NCBI GenBank assembly: GCA_933210815.1
Contig: OW119933.1
Location: 105,087,780-105,151,779, forward strand
Reading direction: 5' to 3'
DNA: 64,000 nucleotides
Source of the DNA: Meta bourneti
Taxonomy: Eukaryota > Arthropoda > Arachnida > Araneae > Tetragnathidae
Part shown: in pieces, positions 29,492-40,029 of the stretch
Layout: each line of letters starts with the position of its first letter
Numbering within the stretch: position 1 is the first letter of the stretch
Made by a program: the position numbers and the translations under genes
The notes under the pieces: generated by a model
Databases searched by the model: none
Seen by the model: only the letters and a program-made list of their open reading frames with translations
What the model was told of the DNA's origin: nothing

Positions 29492-29838
29492 TTTCAATAA
29501 AATTGCAAAAGTTTTACAAGGAATGTATACAGTTTAGACTTTTAAAATACATCACACATTGGATATAAACACATCACAAACCAACATTTAAACATAAAAG
29601 TTATAATTAAATAGTTCCTGAATATTTTATGAGACATTTCTAAATTGATACTTAAAAGTACAAAACAAAATTACACACAAAATGAGGAAGGAAACTTCCT
29701 TTTCAACCATAAAACTTCATACGGATAAGGGCAGATGAAATTGTTGATGAAAATGATTTAATTTTGTATAAATGTCATTAACAAAACTAGGTACCCCTCA
29801 TATGCCTGGAATAGAAAAATAAACTTTTCCAGCAGAAC

Positions 29839-31038
29839 TCAGAACAATCCTCTTTGCGTTTCAGTTACATAAATGACTTCTAATAACATTTTTGAAATAT
29901 TACCAAAGTATTGTATTCGAGAATCAGGAATTTTGGGTCTCCGGTGACAATAAGCATGATCGTCATATTTTATTTGTTCTGTCAGAATTTCTTTAAAATC
30001 TAAACAAGAATTTGCCATGTCAACCAAAACATAAATTCTTTCGCTACGATGAACATCAGGAGTTATAGCAATTAAATCATCAAATTTCACAGTTGGGAAC
30101 ATGGAGGTCACCCTAAATCTTTTGACCCCTTTCTTAATAAACTTTGGTTCATCATCACCAAGCGTTATAGACTCAGATTCTCCAGGACCATTCACAACAG
30201 CTCCTCGGAAAGAATTCTCACGGATAAAATGTACAGAAGAATGCAAGACAATTTTATCATAAACTGGCATTGAATTTCGTGAGAAAATAAAATGTAGCAA
30301 TTCATGCAAAAAGTGTTGGGTTTGCTCACCTAAAAAGGGCTTGAGGGAATTAACAAATTTATCACTATACGCTTCATATAACTGTAAAAGCGATATAATT
30401 AAATTAAAAACTTGTTCAATGAGGTGTTCTTTAGGGGTCAATAAAATTTCTAATTCTCGATATATCCATGGGAATAAGCGAACTAAAGCCCCAGGATTCG
30501 CTACATAAAATTCAGGTCCAAGCCACTCCTTCATATGTCGATCAGATAAAGCCCAATAGTTATGAACATATACTGATCGCCTGAAAAAATATGAATCTTC
30601 TCTCATGCATTTAATGGTATTAATGTATAGCTCACTACTATCATGAGATAGCAGATTTGAGAATTCAAGTACCTCTTTTATTCGCCCTAATTGGCTCCTC
30701 TTAAAACCTAACTCCCCAGAACATTCCCTCGCGATGGGATCTTTTAAGTACCTCAGGGGAACCTGTTTAAACTCACTACGTGAACTAACACAATAATATA
30801 TAACTGAAAATATCTGTTTGCAAAGAGGACACTGAAGTTTATGTTTAGCCCATCTAAGGAGACAGCTCAAGCAGAAAACATGACTGCAGCTGTTTACAAA
30901 TGCCCTATTTTTTACCCAGTCCATGCAAATTGCACATGTCAATTCGATGGACTGGGTCGTGTATTTGGGAGCGTACTTGTTGAATTGATGTTGATTGTTG
31001 GAACATGATGATGCATCTTTATTAGCAGCATCTCCCAT
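29839..31038 (-). CDS. TOPORS-like RING-finger E3 ubiquitin/SUMO ligase
   Basis: A single uninterrupted frame of 399 codons from the chosen start. An in-frame ATG 18 codons earlier (31092) is possible, but the second one opens MGDAANKDASS, a more ordinary N-terminus. In the longer numbering the C3HC4 RING is C53-C56-C69-H71-C74-C77-C88-C91 (ELTCAICMDWV…CPLCKQIF), with all eight zinc ligands. The region after it follows the order of the TOPORS family: an RY-containing stretch, then an ...FRRSVYVH block, then PGALVRLFPWIYRELEIL and EQTQHFLHELLHFIFSRNSM. TOPORS proteins transfer ubiquitin and SUMO to nuclear targets such as topoisomerase I and p53-type substrates. The arginine/serine-rich tail of the vertebrate protein is absent. 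No intron is visible, so it may be a retrogene or a member of a single-exon expansion. It is the only apparently intact host-type gene here. Confidence 0.8.
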   Translation of the reverse strand: MGDAANKDASSCSNNQHQFNKYAPKYTTQSIELTCAICMDWVKNRAFVNSCSHVFCLSCLLRWAKHKLQCPLCKQIFSVIYYCVSSRSEFKQVPLRYLKDPIARECSGELGFKRSQLGRIKEVLEFSNLLSHDSSELYINTIKCMREDSYFFRRSVYVHNYWALSDRHMKEWLGPEFYVANPGALVRLFPWIYRELEILLTPKEHLIEQVFNLIISLLQLYEAYSDKFVNSLKPFLGEQTQHFLHELLHFIFSRNSMPVYDKIVLHSSVHFIRENSFRGAVVNGPGESESITLGDDEPKFIKKGVKRFRVTSMFPTVKFDDLIAITPDVHRSERIYVLVDMANSCLDFKEILTEQIKYDDHAYCHRRPKIPDSRIQYFGNISKMLLEVIYVTETQRGLF

Positions 31039-31099
31039 GATGGAACTGTTATGGAAAGAAATAGAAAAGAGAATTAATTGTGAAACATACACTTTTATC

Positions 31100-31930
31100 T
31101 TGCAGGTAAACAGTCGTAACTACAATTTTGTCAATCTCTATATTTATCTCTTATTTCTATCAATAAATATATATGGATACAGGTTGTCCAATAAATGTTA
31201 ATATTTCACAAACTCATAAAAATTGGAAAATTGGTATAGTGTGGTTTGCACAGTAAGAAATCTCAAGGTTCTTTTTGGCCAGGGTGATTTTAGAGCACAT
31301 TTTCACCGATAGAGGGCGACCACAGCGATGAGTCAGAATGGCATTGAAAACTGGGTATTTATTCATATATACAAGAGTAAGTCGTTAATTTGCGATACCA
31401 CAGTACTGGTACAGGCATCTGATAACACTGGTTTGCCGGTGCAAAGGGATCAGAGAAACTTCCAGTTTCCTCGAAACATTGTACTAGACTAGTCCGTACA
31501 GAAGTTAGAAGACCTTAACTCCTCTGCATCCGCAACTTTTGTATAGTTTCAGTTGCTGATCCCCAGCTTGCATAAAACAACTTCACTCACTGTACCTTAT
31601 CCACCAATGTTAGCATCAAACCTTGCAACTTTCCATCAACTGGGAATGCATATTCATTGAGTTGTCAGATATTTTAGCTGAAAACCTGTCATTTTATAAA
31701 AATATTACATGTCCAAAAGTATACAAATTGTTTTTAAAACCTTAAATATCAAAATATAAACAACTCAGTGAATGTAATAATAAATATTTTTGGTCAGGTT
31801 TTATTTTGCAATGAGATGAAAAATTAACCCTTCAGGCGGCCCACCCCGAGATATCTCGTAAACCAAAATGTAAGCTTTTAAGTGCCAAACGAGAATCTTT
31901 GAACGGTCACTTTTCCTTCCCTTCGACCAC
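31100..31930. other. Upstream region of the RING gene
   Basis: No second gene. The promoter of the minus-strand gene should lie here, but I could not pick out a convincing TATA box or initiator. Confidence 0.4.
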
Positions 31931-31935
31931 CTGTG

Positions 31936-32745
31936 TCCTCTAATGAGAGGGCGTAGCTGGAGACTCTTTGTGAGAGGGGTCTTGATGGGAACGGACGATG
32001 CCGAAAAGGTACTTCCTCACAATGTATTGCCTTTGGCGTGTTTCAAAGTGTATAACAGGGCATTCCTGTCTTTCTTAAGCTACACTTTGGAAGCGTCTAC
32101 CTTCGGGTTCTTCGGGAAAATGAAGTCGAATTGAAAATTTGGAATCACAATCTTGAGTATCAAAACATTTCAAATTATTTCATCTGAAGTACTATTAAAA
32201 GTTTACGAAACAAAAATGAAAACTTAAAGCAATTAATAACACGAAGTGACATGAATTCTGAGAAAAAGGTTGAAAATTAAAAAATTAAAGTTATGATTTT
32301 TACTGCATTCAAAACTACATGATATACTTTTTATACGCACAATTGTTTAATTTAATAAATATATCAGTACGTAATAAACACTTAACAAAGTACGATAATT
32401 GGAAGAGTTCCAAAAGGTTTGGTGAAATGGGCAACCTGGGGACCATCGATGCGATAAATAATTTGAAAATTTCAAAAGCTCTAGCTGCGTCCTTTCTCTA
32501 AAATATTAATTATCAATGGATAATCAACTCTTTGAAAATCATGCTAAATAAATTTTGCAAAAAAAGAAACCGGGTAAAAACCTTTCTCCTCGTATGAATG
32601 TAATTTGCAAAACACAAAATTTAGCTTTTTAAGGGGTGATGCGCACTTGTATGTTACTATGCCTAGAACATCAATAGACCAAGCTTGTACCATTTGAAGG
32701 TGATACGTCCCCCCGGCCTAAAATTACGAACCTTTACCAACATTT
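31936..32745. repeat. Interspersed repeat R1, copy 1
   Basis: It shares order and wording with 33785-34668 (GGTCTTGATGGGAACGGAC, GGCATTCCTGTCTTT, GTTTGGTGAA…CATCGATGCGATAAA, ATTATCAATGGATAA, CCTCGTATGAATGTAATTTG). Both carry about 15-25 per cent differences by eye. No coding domain is recognised. It is probably an old non-autonomous transposon. Confidence 0.75.
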
Positions 32746-32847
32746 GTACAAAATACATACAGAAATTACTTTAAATTTATTTTTAATGGAAATATTTCAT
32801 TAACTCACATTCTTGAATGTCTTAAAGAGCAATTTAATCAAGATATG

Positions 32848-33155
32848 TAGGTATTTAATTAACGTCGCACTGGAGCAGAACAACGGATTATTGGCGGCAG
32901 TCCGGGATCAAACCCAAATGGAAAGATCCAAGGACAATTTGTAATTTTGAACCATGGTCAAATGACGAGGTCAACACCTGAGTTGGCACACCACTCTCCA
33001 AACTGCCACACGACGCCAACGTGAGGACATTTGAGGCCACAATAGATTTAATGTGCACCAGTACGTCCCCTCTATACACAACGGTGTTTGGTTGGATTCG
33101 ATCTCACAACCCTCCGGTTGCTAAACCGTTACTCATCCAACCTGACTACAGCGGC
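32848..33155 (-). mobile_element. SINE family 1, near full length
   Basis: Minus-strand copy. The head at the 33155 end reads GCTGTAGTCAGGTTGGATGAG, with a decayed B box near TTGTGAGATCGAATCC, and the body is CAAATGTCCTCACGTTGGCG-type. The tail at 32848 is TTAATTAAATACCTACA. Confidence 0.7.
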
Positions 33156-33784
33156 ACGTTTGTTCAAGGGACATATGTATGTGCAGTCAAAACTGAATTC
33201 AGTGGATGGGATACTGAATAACATATTCAAACTCCAATACAATCTTTACTAGCAGAACGTATTTTATTTGTCTCATTTTAAGCGTTTTTGTCTTATATAA
33301 AGCGTGTCATTATAACAGTAAAGATGAATCATTGGTGTGGTAGCCAGCCTATTCGCTGACGTTTTATAAATTCAACAGTTAGACACGATTTAAAATTTTC
33401 CCCTTAATATTCAATCCTCAGTAGAATTAAATAACTCTGAATAGCCTTTTCACTGTTACTGTAATATGCTAAGTTTCATAAAAATACGTTTGCACGTTTT
33501 GTCTGAAAAACATTTATACAGACATGAAACGTGTAACTATTAATTTTGAAATAAAATGATTTTTCAATGAATAAGTCCATTTCAATGAAAAATGAATTCG
33601 ACAAATATATTTCTGTTCAATTTTGATTCTTTGAAATTGACAGCTACTTCCCTCAGGAACGTGTGAAATTCCATAGTAGAACCTAACAATTTAGTTAAGT
33701 TAGGGGATGAGTTTCATGGATTCATTGGAACTCCGAAAGGAAGAATGAAAACTGCAAGGGGCCCCTATTCAAAGCGACTTTTAA

Positions 33785-34668
33785 GATCATTCTCACGGCT
33801 AAGGGGCAAAAACGTGGTTGGAGACCTTTTGTGCGAGGGGTCATGATGGGGAACGGACAAGCCCTAAAATGCTATCCCTCAAGTCACTGCTTTGGCCTGT
33901 TCGTTGAGTATCACGACGGCATTCCTGTCTTTGTTAGCGTCTATCTTCGGGAAAAATAAGTTGAATTGGAAATTTGGAACCCACTAGCACTTTTCGAAAA
34001 TGTATTATCACTACTATTTTGCTTTTACTTTTTGTGATGAAAACATTTTTAAATGATTCATTTGAAGTACTATTAAAAATTTACCAAACAAAAAGCAAAT
34101 AACAACACGAAGGCACATGAATTCAAGGAAAAAGATTGAAAATTAAAAAATTAAAGGTATGACTTTTGCTGCCGCCAAAATCACAAGACATACATTTTAA
34201 ATTACGCACAATTGTTTAATTTAATATTTCTCTACGCATTGGAAACTTGATGAAGTGTGATAATTGACGGAGTTCTAATAGGTTTGGTGAAGCCGGCTAC
34301 CTGCGGGCCATCGATGCGATAAAGAATTTAAAAATTCCAAAACCTCTAGTTTGGTTCTTTCTCACAAATATTAATTAACAATGGATAACTAACCCTTTGA
34401 ATATCATGCTAAATAAAATATTTTGCAAAAAAGAAGAAACTATGGGTAAAGACCTTTCACCTCGTATGAATGTAATTTGCACAAAACAAAATTTAGTTTT
34501 TTAAGGGGTGGTGCGTTCTTGTATGTCACTTCTAGAACACCTCCTAGATATCACTCTATCAAATGAGAGAATATAGTCTTAATATGCCTAGAACATACCT
34601 ATACTGAACTTTTACCATTTGAAGGTAATGAGACGTCCTACCGCCCTAAAATTGTTAACATTTGCCAG
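33785..34668. repeat. Interspersed repeat R1, copy 2
   Basis: See copy 1. The 3' 380 bases (34225-34605) are also present, inverted, at 46802-47181, where they truncate both a SINE and the SWIM/Ulp1 element. Confidence 0.8.
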
Positions 34669-34899
34669 TCTTAGCAAATGATTTCGTACTTGTCTTTAAA
34701 ATTCTTTAACACCACCATGCTACTAGCAGGTGCGACTAAATTTTTTTAATCTGAATTTCCCAAATAATCGTATTTGCATAGCTTTTCTTATTTTACCTGC
34801 CATATATTATATTTAATTATAAACATTTCAGATCAGAAACAAAATATATTTAACGCACATAATGCAACTAGGGGATAGACATCTATAAACAAAGCTGAG

Positions 34900-35336
34900 T
34901 TGGCGTCTTTCTGTCCTCTATACAAATCTACATAGTTTGACCTATCCACACCAAATTTGGTACACTTATTCTTCAGAACCTTACGGGTAATGTATGCTAC
35001 ATATTAACCCCCCGTTCTATTTTTCTTGGGTGTGCAGAAGGGAGTAAAACAATTCGAAATCACCATAGGAATAACATTAAGTATTTTTACGATCACAGTC
35101 TGAACAATTCACACCAAATATATGGTACATTCATTCTATAGAATCCTGCTGGCAACGTAGGATATATATTAACCCCGTTCAATTGGTCCTAGGTATGCAG
35201 AGGGGCCAAATCAAATTTGAAATCCCCTTAGGAATAACATTGAGTATTTTTACGATCACTGCCATACCAATTCACACCAAATTTGGTGCATTCATTCCTT
35301 AGAATCCTGTGGAAAATATAGACTACATATTTAACC
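34900..35336. repeat. 163-bp satellite array, left part
   Basis: The landmark CACACCAAAT begins units at 34947, 35110 and 35273, which is exactly 163 bases apart each time. Each unit also has TATTAACCCCGTTC, GGTATGCAGAGGGG and GGAATAACATTGAGTATTTT modules. The array is cut at 35336 by a P-like transposon and resumes at 36963. Confidence 0.9.
35329..35336 (+). other. 8-bp target-site duplication, left copy (ATTTAACC)
   Basis: Repeated at 36955-36962. P-element transposases make 8-bp duplications. Confidence 0.85.
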
Positions 35337-36954
35337 GTTACCACCGAGAAAACAAGGCCTGACCGCTGCCGTCATGGCGTCTCCCTAGTAGTCATACGTG
35401 CGATACGAACGACCACCGCCGTATTGGAATATTCAAAGCCTAATACAGTGAAATCTGTCTACAACGATACATAATATATTCTATATACGTCGAGACCACA
35501 GGAAAATATTGTTATACGTTATTGCAAATTATTATAGCAGTTTGTAAATATGGTTTTTCCCTAGTCAAAACTATGATAATCTCAGAATGAAACTTTTACA
35601 CCCTCGCGTCTTTCTTCCTTATTTACTAACGATAACAGAGAGTGTGCGTAAATAGTAAAAGCAATAACTTATTAAAAAACCAGCCAAAATTATATCGTAA
35701 ATTCAATTAAAAAATAGCGAAAAACTCGCTTATGACTTTTATTAACTAAAATACACACGTCAATCAAGCTTAATACCGCCCAATATCATAGTTTCTCAAA
35801 TGTGACCATAAATCAAAAAGAAAAGAAAACCCTTTCTCAGTCTAAAGAAATCTAATTAATGTTTTCTTCATCATTAAATCTGTAAAAATGGGAAATCAAA
35901 GCAATTGAAGCGATTATTATCATAGTTGGCTGAAGAATTTTTCATTGGTATTTCATTTATAAAATTCAAACAATTTTCAATAATTTCCAAATTATTAACG
36001 TGACAGGGTGTTTTGATTTGATTGTTATCTAAACAGAAATTTCTTGGCCATATAAATGTTTCCATTTTCAGATTTGAATGTATTACAACAGTGTAATTTG
36101 TTGCAGGTCCTGGATTAAAACAAATTTTGAAAAAGTAACTTTCGACTCCTCAATTAGTTTAAACCAATTTTGTTTATGGGGTAATGAATCCAGAATTTCT
36201 ATTAAAATTTTGAAAAGAAATAGATTCATGATGAGCAATGAACTCAGATTTGCTTTCGTTGATAGCTCTCAATAAATTGAATTGATCAGTTTCACGAATT
36301 TTATCTTCCCTGCTTTTACGAACGGTGGGACAAGTTTTCGAGAGATATTTAGGGCAATTCGGAAATATACTTGGTATAGTACCAACTTTTAAACGGAGAC
36401 GTTTCATGGAAAAGGTAGAACACTCGCCAGTTTTTTTTGTTGAATTTCGATACATTCCGGACGATATCATCGTTTTGAAAATGAAGTTCGCAGACTTAGC
36501 TGCGTTTTGATGGTGTAAAGTCGGCTCGTGGAATCGCCCTGAGCCATCTTTTTCTAATATTTTTATCCTCTGGAAAGGAGAGAACCGCCATATTTGGTGC
36601 ATCACCATATCTATAATTTCCAGAGCAAGTAGGTACACAGCATCTAAAGGGCATTTTGGATAGCCTCGTGGTTAAGCCTAAAGAAATCGGTCTGGACACA
36701 CGTTAAACGTGTTGTTTGACGAAAGCCTTTAACACCTTGACACTGTAATGTTCCACAAATGTTATATAACAATATTTAACTGCAGCTGCACTTGCTTTCC
36801 GGTAAAATAGTATAAAAAACCCTAATTTCTTACGCTACATTAAAGGTAATCCACAAGTAGTCGGCCATGCGGCGATGTTTGTTATGACTACTAGTAAGCG
36901 AGTCACGTGATCGAAACGTCACAGCGGTCTGGCCTTGTTATCTCGGTGGTAACG
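35337..36954 (-). mobile_element. P-like DNA transposon with THAP pseudogene
   Basis: A 1618-bp element. Left end GTTACCACCGAGAAAACAAG, right end complement CGTTACCACCGAGATAACAA. The inverted ends match over about 30 bases, continuing GGCC(T/A)GACCGCTG, which is close to the 31-bp ends of P elements. It is flanked by ATTTAACC on both sides. Removing the element plus one target copy joins 35336 to 36963 and gives 64 + 99 = 163 bases between the neighbouring satellite landmarks, the exact period of the array. A minus-strand THAP-type frame begins about 300 bp inside the right end. No intact transposase remains. Confidence 0.85.
36174..36654 (-). pseudogene. THAP-domain (P-type transposase N-terminus) pseudogene
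   Basis: From the ATG at 36654 the frame reads MPFRCCVPTCSGNY, then SFPEDKNIRKRWLRAI, the start of a C2CH THAP DNA-binding domain. An in-frame TAA at 36496-36498 stops it just before VCELHF, which supplies the second Cys and the His of the zinc site (36481-36495). After a frame change in an A-run, the neighbouring frame continues with GTIPSIFPNCPKYL, the conserved end of THAP domains, and runs to 36174. At least two lesions separate the pieces, so the copy is dead. A further minus-strand stretch at 35874-36065 may be downstream coding remnant. It lies inside the P-like element and presumably encoded its end-binding domain. Confidence 0.75.
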
Positions 36955-36962
36955 ATTTAACC
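36955..36962 (+). other. 8-bp target-site duplication, right copy (ATTTAACC)
   Basis: Direct repeat of 35329-35336 on the far side of the P-like element. Confidence 0.85.
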
Positions 36963-37183
36963 CGTTTTTTTGTCTTAGGTCTGGAGAAAGGCTAAAAACA
37001 ATTCAAAATCCCCATAGGAATAACATTGAATATTTTGAAGATCACCGTTGTCAGACGAATTCACACCAGATTTAGTACATTCAATTTTTGGAAGCCTGCG
37101 GGAAACATAGGCTATATATTAATCCCGTTCTATTTGTCCTAGGTCGGGAGAAGGGGCTAAAACCAATTTGAAATTCAAATAGG
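36963..37183. repeat. 163-bp satellite array, right part
   Basis: Continuation of the array, with the next CACACC landmark at 37062. Diverged single units of the same family appear, mostly inverted, at 43690-44010, 46330-46565 and 54160-54400. Confidence 0.85.
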
Positions 37184-37405
37184 TAGGTAGTTAATTAATG
37201 TCCCTCTGGAGCCAACACAACGGGCTATTGGGGGATGGTCCGGGATCAATCCTGAAGTGAAAGATCCCAGGACAACGCCTCATAATTTTGAACCACGGAC
37301 AAGAACACCTGAGCCGGCACCCACTCCAAACTTCGCCAACGTGAGGCCACGACAGATTTAACGTGCACCAGCCTCCGTGTATAAGACGGTCTTTGGCTGG
37401 ACCGA
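37184..37405 (-). mobile_element. SINE family 1, head lost at a duplication breakpoint
   Basis: The tail (AGGTAGGTAGTTAATTAATG) and body are present on the minus strand. The copy stops at GGCTGGACCGAG, where a complete head would follow. Instead the 2.1-kb duplicated block begins, sharing GAG at the join. It belongs to the subfamily with GCCTCATAATTTTG, like the copies at 46568 and 53935. Confidence 0.75.
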
Positions 37406-37534
37406 GATGCCGCTAAACTGAAACCACCCATACTCAACATAACTGAGGCTTTTGTTGATGTCCAAGTAAATTCAATTCTGTATGTGAAATGTACTGGTCA
37501 AAAGCCGTTATCATGGGGATATAATGATCCAAGG
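37404..37534 (+). pseudogene. Duplicated Ig-type exon without a splice acceptor
   Basis: Identical in sense to the exon at 61809-61939 (LKPPILNITEAFVDVQVNSI, CTGQKPLSWGYNDPR), and it keeps the donor AAGG/GTAAGA. However, the upstream acceptor CAG is replaced by SINE sequence, so it cannot be spliced as in the other copy. Confidence 0.5.
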
Positions 37535-39494
37535 GTAAGATGATACCAAAACGTTGTTAAGTTTTCATATGTGCTTTTCAAGTATTGTAATTTGAAATCT
37601 TAGTATGTTTACTGACTGACTTATGACTTACCCTGGAACCTCGCTAAAATATTAAATTAACATAAAATGACATGCAATATTTTTTAATCAATGTGAATGA
37701 ATAAATGAATGAAAAAAACATGTTTAAAAATGTGTTTCTGAGGCTAAGATTATAGAAAAAGTAAACATTTTAGTTATTTTCGTATTCTGCTTTTTCAACA
37801 ATATGTGTAGTTATTTATGAGTTCATTTTTTATTTATCCCCACCAATAAGTTTAACATGTGATGCCCAACTTTATGAGGTATATCTTGCCTATCATATCT
37901 CGACTTCACTGCAGCAGCAGCAGCATTATCAGTAATATATGAAAAATGTATCAGTTTTCAATAAAAAAGAACAATTATAAATATTTTCTATAAAACAGTG
38001 CTTATATACATTGTGAATGATACATAAAATAAGCTCTTCAGTTTTTTATGCAAACAATAATTTGCAATTTCCTAAAAAACTAGGTTTTAAATAAAAAATT
38101 CTTGAATATTCTCAAAATTTTTGTTTTCCAGATTATTCTCTAACTCTAGCCATAGGTGGTGCTCCAGATTTTTTATACAATCCTTAGAACCTCCTGTTCA
38201 GTCTCCAAGTACACATAATTGTACCAGGGTTTCACTCAACTTTTGAAGCAGTATCACAATACAACAAACTCCCTTCTGACAACGTGATAATTCTTCCTCT
38301 CTCAAACTCTGTATTCTGTTCCCATTTACCATTTCGCATCAAGATATATTTAGACACTAGCAGAGTAATACCAATCGAATTCATCAGCATGTTTGGGATT
38401 TGCTTCTTGAGGCCCTTTATATCATGAAGGCACATTTCACGTTATGGTTTATATTTGTATACTCAGTTGAGAAAAAATCATTTGCATTTATAAACTACCC
38501 GTTTGCCAAATTTCGAGTCAATTAAACTATCTTGGTGTATTTTCAATAAACAGCAGTGTTTTTACCATTTTTCTAAATTAATAGAAAATACTAAGGACAT
38601 TGAGATCTGATAGATATGGATGAATAACTTTCCTTACTTAAAACAATCATAAGTAAATCTGCAAAAAAGTATTTTAACGAACACATTAACTTGAATAAAT
38701 TAAATTAAGATGCCCTCTTAAGCATATTAAGAAAGTTGTTTACCTTTGTTTAAAAAAACTGTAAAAAGTTTATGCTAACACAAGGAAACATTATTTTGTG
38801 GACATTATAAAAATAAAGAAATAGTTGTTTACTTAATTTGTGAACCAAAAGATGCTTCATTACATTGTAAAACTGATGTGCTATGTTATGACAACAAATG
38901 GATGTTAGGTGCTAACAAATGCTCTTTATTATTCTCAGACATCTTTGAACTTAGTAATTGTAAGCAGAGAATATTACCCAAATGCAGAAAATTCTTGAAT
39001 ATTCTCAAAATTTCAATTTAAAACCTTACTTTCAGGAAATTGTAATTTACTGATTGCAGAAGTGAATCTGAAATTTGTTTCATGGGTACAGCTAGTCTGT
39101 GCCGCGCGGAGTGGCAACAACTCTTGGCGCACTTTTAAGCGACTTATGCCGGCTGATAGCAACCCATCTCTATCTCAATTTTTTCTCTGGTTTTATGGTA
39201 AGGGTTCTCATGTTTTTATGGCAACCTTGCCAACGTCCAGATCCTTCTTTTTTCTAGATTGTTCTATTTATTTCAGACACGGTCAAGTGCTCTCGCATAG
39301 ATTGTTCTTTTAAGTTCATTTTGTGTTATTAGTTATCTTGGTATACCATTATCTTATTATTTCTTAAGATGCCTTCTGTTTATAGTGCAGTTGATAAGTT
39401 TCAAGAGAATTTTTCTCGAAACTTAAAAAGTTTACTTTTTCTGGTGGTAGACAAACTTGTGCAGCAGTGAGGGAATTGCTAATAATTTATTTTG
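37406..39494. repeat. 2.1-kb direct repeat, copy 1 (partner 61811-63918)
   Basis: Nearly identical to the right-hand copy, with only scattered substitutions, one CAG-trinucleotide difference (AGCAGCAGCAGCAG versus two units fewer) and a 19-20-base tandem difference near 39340/63745. It ends at TTATTTTG, where copy 1 continues with a GGTACAGCT-ended element and copy 2 with different sequence. Confidence 0.95.
39086..39330 (+). mobile_element. Terminal portion of a GGTACAGCT-ended DNA transposon
   Basis: GGTACAGCTAGTCTGTGCCG, then GCGGAGTGGCAACAACTC and GCGACTTATGCCGGCTGATA, parallel the complement of the element end at 40026. The two ends therefore belong to one TIR family. It is present in both copies of the 2.1-kb repeat. 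Confidence 0.55.
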
Positions 39495-40026
39495 GGTACA
39501 GCTGCAGTCTCTGCCGCGCGCGGTGGCAACGCGTTTTTTTGGCGCCGTGTTTGGCACACTTTTTATGTAGCCACGGAAATCTTCCAACATTGAATATATA
39601 CTGCATACGTACGGATGAATTATGTAAATCTGAATTAAACAACATTTTGACTAGAAAAACACTGCAAATATTGATTAAAAATTTGGACTTTTGGCGTAGT
39701 TATAAGCGACTCATGCCGGTGAGGGTAACCCTAACTGAAAAAGTCATATCCCCGTTACATTTATCGCAAGAAACTTTAGATTTAATTAATCCCGATTCCT
39801 TTAAAAAAGTTAAAAAAAGCTCTTTATCGCGACACAACTCGTAACAAAAAAAACGATTAACTACTCCCTCAGTCCCGTAACTTAGCCTAAAAACAGGTTA
39901 ACCCTAACCAGGAGAAAATTCGAGAAAAAAATGGGTTACCATCACCTGGCATGAGTCACTTATAACTACGCCAAAAGCCGCGCCAAGAGTCGTTGCCACC
40001 GCGCGCGGCAGAGACTACAGCTGTAC
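39495..40026. mobile_element. MITE-like element with long GC-rich inverted ends
   Basis: Left end GGTACAGCTGCAGTCTCTGC, right end complement GGTACAGCTGTAGTCTCTGC. Both continue CGCGCGCGGTGGCAACG, giving about 37 bp with one mismatch. Internal inverted segments at 39690-39735 and 39945-39985 (GGCGTAGTTATAAGCGACTC) make it partly foldback. A 125-codon open frame crosses it but shows no domain. The complement of 39750-39855 appears at 63919-64000. Confidence 0.8.
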
Positions 40027-40029
40027 CTT

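Noticed and set aside
38232..38435. Minus-strand 67-codon frame duplicated at 62636-62839
   Set aside because: It lies in a recently duplicated, almost identical 2.1-kb block, so conservation is uninformative. The plus strand has comparable open stretches and no motif is present.
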